The notes under the pieces: model-generated
Seen by the model: the letters and a program-made list of their open reading frames with translations, nothing else
The model's database searches: none
Told to the model about the DNA's origin: nothing
Assembly: GCF_031844685.1 (NCBI RefSeq)
Contig: NZ_CP134605.1
Coordinates: forward strand, 4,895,001 to 4,959,000
Length of the DNA stretch: 64,000 nucleotides
Reading direction: 5' to 3'
Source of the DNA: Streptomyces sp. ITFR-21
GTDB taxonomy: Bacteria > Actinomycetota > Actinomycetes > Streptomycetales > Streptomycetaceae
Shown: positions 60,059 through 64,000 of the stretch, one piece after another
How the letters are laid out: every line of letters begins with the position of its first letter
Numbering within the stretch: position 1 is the stretch's first letter
Made by a program: the position numbers and the translations under genes

Positions 60059-61768
60059 TCACAGGACCCGGTAGTGGAACGCGTCGGCGTACTGCTCGGT
60101 GGGGCCGGCGACGAGCACGAGGGTCCCGGTCCAGGTGCCGGTGCCGGGAACGTTGACCGAGGAGCTCACGAACGTGAACGCGGTGGCCCTTCCGGGGCGG
60201 ATCGGGCCCGGCAGCCGGTAGGGGAAGCCGACCCGCAGGGCCCGGACGCCGCCGGCGGGCCGGCCGAGGTCGAGCTGGACCGACCGCACCGGCGCGGTGG
60301 CGTCGGTGGCGCCCTCGGCGGTGACGCGGAAGCTCTCCGGGCCGCGCCGGGCCGGGGCGACCTCGATCGTCACGGCGTAGGGGCCGATCGCCGCGTGGAC
60401 GACCCGCGTGGGGGCGTAGGCCGTGGCGGCCGGAGCCGCCGAGGACAGCACCCCGGCGACGACGACGATCACCGCGCCGAGCCCGGCCTCGGCCCGGACC
60501 CGGGTACGCAGCCGTGCCGTCTCCCCGGGGGCGATGCGCCCGTCCGCCGCGTACGCGTCCCGGCGTGCGAGCTGCCGGCCGATCCAGCGGTTGCCCCGCA
60601 GCCCCAGCAGCAGCGCCGCCGCGACGAGCGTGAGCTTGACGAGCAGGATGCCGCCGTAGGCGGTGCCGGTCAGCGCCGCGGGGTAGCGTACCTGGACCAG
60701 GCCCTGCAACACGCCGCTGAGGGCAAGCACCGCGACGCTGGCGGTGGCGTAGCGCGACCAGAGCGGGAGCCGGGAGAGCCGCGCCAGGGACAGCCGGCGG
60801 CGCAGCACGAGCCAGCCGAGGACGGCCAGCCCGCCGAGCCAGGCGACGACGGCCGCGACGTGCACCAGGGTGGAGGCGAAGTACCACCAGGCGCCGGTTC
60901 CGCCGTGGCCGTTGCGGACGACGCTGCCCAGCACCGCCGCCGCGAGCACGCCCGCCGCCGTCCACCGTAGGACCGGCGCCCGCCGGCCGCCGTCGCGGGC
61001 GTGCGGCGGCGGAAGGACGGCGAGGGCCGCCGCGAGCAGGCCGACGCGGACGAACACCGTCTGGCCGTACGCCGACCCGGCGAAGCCGCGCAGGCCGGCC
61101 CACGTGGCGCCGCCGGGGACGGCGGAGGCGTCCCAGAGGTACTGCGTCACGACCTGCGCGGCCGAGGCGAGGACCGCGAGCGCGGCGCCGATCCGCGCGG
61201 CGCGCCACAGGACGCGGCGCTCGCCGGGACCGGCGCCGAGCACCAGCCCGGCGGGCAGCACGCCGAGGGCGGCGACGAGTCCGAGGTAGAGCAGGCCCTT
61301 GACCGCCCCGACGGCCAGTTGCAGGCCCGCGCTCGGCCGTTCGGACGGCGGCGCCGCGATCGTGACCGCCGGTACGCCGTAACCGAACTGGACGGACCCG
61401 CCCACCGGGTGGGTGTCGGCGGAGACGACGGACCAGCTGGCGATGTAGGAGCCCTCGGTGATGCCCGGCCGGACGCCGATGACGAGGGTGCGCCTGCCGT
61501 CGAGCAGGCGCACCGAGCCGCTGCTTACGTCCCTGCCCGCCGCGTCGACGACACTGGTCGCCCCCTTGGCGGCGGGCAGGGTGACCGGCTCGTCGAAGGT
61601 GACCCGGATGCCGGCCGGGGGCGTGCGCACCTCCGTGCCGTCCGACGGGGTGGTCGCGATCACGTAGGCGTGCGCCGAGGCGGGCGGGGCCGCGAGCGCC
61701 AGCCCGGTGAGCGTGCCGAGCAGGGCGAGGAGGGTGAGCGCGCACCGCCGCGCCGACCGCCTGCTCAC
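60059..61768 (-). CDS. CopC-CopD fusion, copper uptake/resistance membrane protein
   Basis: The 569-residue protein starts with a signal peptide (RRCALTLLALLGTLTGLALA) and a CopC-like copper-binding domain (about 32-125). Its mature start HAYVIATTPSDGTEV includes the N-terminal His that coordinates copper, and a second histidine lies in SVVSADTHPVGGSVQF. About eight membrane segments of CopD follow (135-440), then a C-terminal beta domain. This is the YcnJ-like layout linked to copper import. GTG 61768 overlaps the ycnI-type gene by 4 bp (GTGA), so the two are translationally coupled. Confidence 0.92.
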   Translation of the reverse strand: MSRRSARRCALTLLALLGTLTGLALAAPPASAHAYVIATTPSDGTEVRTPPAGIRVTFDEPVTLPAAKGATSVVDAAGRDVSSGSVRLLDGRRTLVIGVRPGITEGSYIASWSVVSADTHPVGGSVQFGYGVPAVTIAAPPSERPSAGLQLAVGAVKGLLYLGLVAALGVLPAGLVLGAGPGERRVLWRAARIGAALAVLASAAQVVTQYLWDASAVPGGATWAGLRGFAGSAYGQTVFVRVGLLAAALAVLPPPHARDGGRRAPVLRWTAAGVLAAAVLGSVVRNGHGGTGAWWYFASTLVHVAAVVAWLGGLAVLGWLVLRRRLSLARLSRLPLWSRYATASVAVLALSGVLQGLVQVRYPAALTGTAYGGILLVKLTLVAAALLLGLRGNRWIGRQLARRDAYAADGRIAPGETARLRTRVRAEAGLGAVIVVVAGVLSSAAPAATAYAPTRVVHAAIGPYAVTIEVAPARRGPESFRVTAEGATDATAPVRSVQLDLGRPAGGVRALRVGFPYRLPGPIRPGRATAFTFVSSSVNVPGTGTWTGTLVLVAGPTEQYADAFHYRVL

Positions 61769-62508
61769 GAGGGGGTACGGGTCGGGCCCGCGCCGTCGTC
61801 GACCCGCGGTGGGCCCGCGCCGCCGTCGACGGCCGGTCGGGCCGCGCCGTGCCGGGCGCGGGTCAGGGCCGCGCCGCCCACGGCGCCCGCCGACAGCGCC
61901 AGCACGATGCCCGCCGCTCCCAGGCCGATGCCCCAGCCGTCCCCCGAGCCGCCCGAGGCGGTTGCCGCCGCCGCGGCCGGGGTGATGACCACACTCGGGG
62001 CCGGGTGCTCGGGTTCGGCTTCCCCCTGCGCCTGCTGCACCCAGTCCACCTGCGTACCGTCCGAGTAGCGCTGGACGGTCGGCAGGTACAGGGTGCCGTC
62101 GGCCGGCAGCGGGCCGACCGACAGCAGGAACTGGCCGAACTGGCCGGGCGCCAGCCCGCCGCCGGTGGCCGTCCAGGTCACCTCGGTCACGGCCGAGGTG
62201 ACGCTGTCACCGTCGTCGTCCTGAAGCGGCACGGCGAGCGTGGTCCGGGTGAGCCGAACGGTCCAGCCGGGGGCGGGTGCGCCGAGCACGGAGGTGAACG
62301 GGGTGGTGGTCGGCAGGTGCACGGTCAGCCCGACCGTGTGAGCGGTCGCCGACTCGGCGGGCACCGTGAACGTCAGCACCGCGCTGCTGCCGCCCGTGGC
62401 GCTCGACGACGTGACGCCGACGTGCGCGGCGGCCGGTCCGGCCGCGCCGAGCACCATCGCGGCGGCGGCGGACATGATCACGACGAGGGACTTCGTGTGC
62501 TGGGACAT
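61765..62508 (-). CDS. YcnI-like DUF1775 copper-binding protein
   Basis: This 247-residue surface protein has a signal peptide (KSLVVIMSAAAAMVLGAAGP), a DUF1775 domain (about 29-165) and a C-terminal membrane anchor (about 205-228). The mature protein begins HVGVTSSSATGG; the conserved N-terminal histidine binds Cu(II) together with a later tryptophan. YcnI proteins work beside YcnJ/CopCD as copper chaperones. ATG 62508 is chosen. The gene is followed with a 4-bp overlap by the CopCD gene. Confidence 0.9.
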   Translation of the reverse strand: MSQHTKSLVVIMSAAAAMVLGAAGPAAAHVGVTSSSATGGSSAVLTFTVPAESATAHTVGLTVHLPTTTPFTSVLGAPAPGWTVRLTRTTLAVPLQDDDGDSVTSAVTEVTWTATGGGLAPGQFGQFLLSVGPLPADGTLYLPTVQRYSDGTQVDWVQQAQGEAEPEHPAPSVVITPAAAAATASGGSGDGWGIGLGAAGIVLALSAGAVGGAALTRARHGAARPAVDGGAGPPRVDDGAGPTRTPS

Positions 62509-62521
62509 CGTGCCTGATTCC

Positions 62522-62557
62522 GTCGGTGGGGTCGGTGGGGTCGGTGGGGTCGGTGGG
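62522..62557. repeat. 9-bp tandem repeat, four copies
   Basis: The unit gtcggtggg is perfectly repeated four times at 62522-62557, in the 65-bp gap upstream of the YcnI start. Confidence 0.9.
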
Positions 62558-62573
62558 CGGGTGGACCCGCGGG

Positions 62574-63371
62574 TCAGCGGGTTTCCCGGAGTTCGTCCGG
62601 CGGCGTCGTGGCCTCCTCGTCCAGCAGCGCCAGGATCCGCGCGCGCAGACCGACGAACTCCGGCGCGGACTGGTCGCGGGGGCGGTCGAGACCGACCTCG
62701 ACGACCTCGCGGATCCGGGCCGGACGCGGCGAGAGGACGACCAGCCGGTCGGCCAGCACGAGTGCTTCGCTGACGTCGTGGGTGATGAGGACGGCGGTGA
62801 AGCCCCGCTCCCGCCACAGCCGCAGCAGCTCGCCCTGCAGGACACGGCGGGTGAGGGCGTCGAGCCTGCCGAGTGGTTCGTCCAGCAGCAGTACGGACGG
62901 GTCGTTGACGAGCGCGCGGGCGAGCGCGGCCCGCTGCGCCATGCCGCCGGAGAGCTGCGCGGGCCAGGCGTCGGCGAAGTCGGTCAGCCCGACCAGGGCG
63001 AGCGCGTCGTCGATCCGCGCCTTCGCCCCGGCGCGGGCCCGCCGCGCCTGCGGGCCGATCGCCACGTTGCCGCGGACCGTGCGCCACGGCAGCAGCGTCG
63101 GGTCCTGGAAGACGAGCGCCCGGCTCGGGTCCGGAGCCGTCACCGGCTCGCCGCCCACCCGCACCGAACCGAACAGCGGCCTGTCGAGCCCGGCGAGCAG
63201 CCGGATCAGCGTCGACTTGCCCGAACCGCTCGGGCCGACGAGCGCGACGAACTCACCGGGCCTGACCGAGAGGGAGACGTCGTCGAGGACGGGAAGGTCG
63301 CTGCTGCCGTTGCGGAACGCCTGCGTGACGTTGCGCAGGTCGATCGCGGCACCCGCGCCGGTCGTCACCAT
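62574..63371 (-). CDS. ABC transporter ATPase, nitrate/sulfonate/taurine type
   Basis: This cytoplasmic ATPase has 265 residues: Walker A GPSGSGKST at 46-54, a Q-loop in VFQDPTLLPWRTV, signature LSGGMAQRAALARAL, Walker B VLLLDEPLGRLD and the switch histidine in LITHDVSEAL. LLPWRTV is typical of the SsuB/TauB/NrtD group. ATG 63371 overlaps the permease stop by 7 bp; the GTG at 63368 (GTGA) is an equally possible start. It pairs with the permease at the window end. The ligand, and the binding-protein gene presumably beyond the window, are not visible. Confidence 0.92.
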   Translation of the reverse strand: MVTTGAGAAIDLRNVTQAFRNGSSDLPVLDDVSLSVRPGEFVALVGPSGSGKSTLIRLLAGLDRPLFGSVRVGGEPVTAPDPSRALVFQDPTLLPWRTVRGNVAIGPQARRARAGAKARIDDALALVGLTDFADAWPAQLSGGMAQRAALARALVNDPSVLLLDEPLGRLDALTRRVLQGELLRLWRERGFTAVLITHDVSEALVLADRLVVLSPRPARIREVVEVGLDRPRDQSAPEFVGLRARILALLDEEATTPPDELRETR

Positions 63372-64000
63372 CGGGTCAGCTCCTTCTCCCAGCGCAGCAC
63401 CCAGCCGCGCAGCCGGAACAGCAGGGTCAGCAGCACACCGCAGACGACCACCAGGACGACGATGCCGGCATAGAGGCCGGGGAAGTCGCCCCAGCTCTTC
63501 TGCCAGTTCAGGTACCAGCCGAGTCCGGAGTTCACCCCGAAGTTCTCCGCCACCGTGAGGCTCACGAAGGACGAGCCCAGCGCCATGAAGGCGCCGGTGA
63601 AGATGCTCGGCAGCGCGGCCGGCAGGCTCACCCGCAGCAGCAGGAACCAGCTCTTGGCGCCCAGGGTCTGCGTCACGTCGTAGTACGAGCGGGGAATGCT
63701 CACGATGCCGGCCCGGGTCAGCACCGTGATCGGGAACCACACACTGACCGCGATCAGGAACACCGCGCCGCTGTAGGCGCTCGGGAACAGCACGAAGATG
63801 ACCGGTACCCAGGCCAGCGTCGGCACCGGCCCGAGGAACATCAGGATCGGGTGCACCCAGTAGTTGGCCTGCTGCCACCAGCCGATCACCACCCCGGTGG
63901 TCAGACCGGCGAGCAGGCCGAGGACGAAGCCGAGCGTGAGCAGCTGGAGCGAGTTGCCGAGGCTGTCGGCGAGGATCCCCCTGTCGTTCCACAGGTGGTC
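63365..64000 (-). CDS. ABC transporter permease, nitrate/sulfonate/taurine type (5' partial)
   Basis: This is the C-terminal 211 residues of a SsuC/TauC-like membrane permease; the frame is open to the window end. At least four hydrophobic segments are present. The coupling EAA-like loop is recognisable as VTQTLGAKSWFLLLRVSLPA followed by ALPSIFTGAFMALG. Upstream sequence in the same frame (LGNSLQLLTLGFVLGLLAG) is the start of the transport domain. It is the first visible gene of the minus-strand operon and overlaps the ATPase gene by 7 bp. Confidence 0.9.
   Translation of the reverse strand, partial: DHLWNDRGILADSLGNSLQLLTLGFVLGLLAGLTTGVVIGWWQQANYWVHPILMFLGPVPTLAWVPVIFVLFPSAYSGAVFLIAVSVWFPITVLTRAGIVSIPRSYYDVTQTLGAKSWFLLLRVSLPAALPSIFTGAFMALGSSFVSLTVAENFGVNSGLGWYLNWQKSWGDFPGLYAGIVVLVVVCGVLLTLLFRLRGWVLRWEKELTRW

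Noticed and set aside
1-64000. tRNA, rRNA or insertion sequence
   Set aside because: No tRNA T-loop pattern, rRNA stretch, transposase or terminal inverted repeats were recognised by reading; tRNAscan-SE and an ISfinder search would decide.

Overview
The window is very GC-rich actinomycete DNA with strong third-position GC, frequent GTG starts and many 4-bp start/stop overlaps. The gene content (FtsW/PbpA pair, SARP regulators, a gamma-butyrolactone locus, LAL-type LuxR protein, LCP protein, secreted polysaccharide hydrolases) points to Streptomyces or a close relative in Streptomycetaceae. No rRNA, tRNA, CRISPR array, phage or insertion sequence was recognised. The region looks like an accessory, regulator-rich part of a chromosome carrying at least one specialised-metabolite cluster. 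It also carries two eroded genes and one gene missing its 5' end.

Layout. 0-6.5 kb: 3' end of a diiron ferritin-like protein, a possible small membrane protein, a PBP2-type transpeptidase with its FtsW/RodA partner, a pentapeptide-repeat protein, glutathione peroxidase and a small CxxC protein. 6.6-8.2 kb: a small secreted protein with four NWLP motifs beside a LuxR-type regulator, with palindromes between them. 8.4-12.8 kb: decayed Gfo/Idh oxidoreductase, a small membrane protein and a LAL regulator with an altered Walker A. 13-16.3 kb: secreted M1 metallopeptidase and GH75 chitosanase. 16.6-22.8 kb: two overlapping paralogous membrane proteins, a GH3 glycosidase remnant, a DUF4032 kinase-like protein and an Asp23 protein.

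22.9-27.5 kb: dihydroxyacetone kinase subunits DhaK and DhaL, a HAD phosphatase, an AfsA-type butyrolactone synthase and its TetR-type receptor. AfsA enzymes use dihydroxyacetone phosphate and the pathway needs a dephosphorylation, so these five genes can be read as one signal-synthesis and sensing locus. 27.6-34 kb: secreted beta-helix protein, LCP ligase, an ECF-like sigma factor divergent from a SARP.

34-49.2 kb is the metabolic core. A minus-strand operon, mostly with overlapping or closely spaced genes, encodes a fatty acyl-AMP ligase, an R2-like diiron protein, an acyl carrier protein, SGNH hydrolase, GMC oxidoreductase, SCP2 protein, acyl-CoA dehydrogenase, a GNAT-fold acyltransferase resembling LuxI/FeeM, a ThiF/E1 adenylating enzyme, an AurF-type N-oxygenase, a DUF4873 protein, dienelactone hydrolase and a TetR regulator. 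An MFS exporter and a divergent KAS III flank it. A reasonable reading is ACP-tethered fatty acid activation, oxidation or desaturation, transfer to an amine, then N-oxidation. I do not recognise the product.

49.2-55.8 kb: a large AfsR/SARP regulator, a 5'-truncated SpoIIE-type phosphatase and a divergent extra seryl-tRNA synthetase. 56.8-64 kb: a minus-strand operon joining a NitT/TauT-type ABC transporter, YcnI, CopCD, a cysteine/cystathionine synthase, a Rieske lipoprotein and a nitroreductase-like protein. It runs off the right end of the window.
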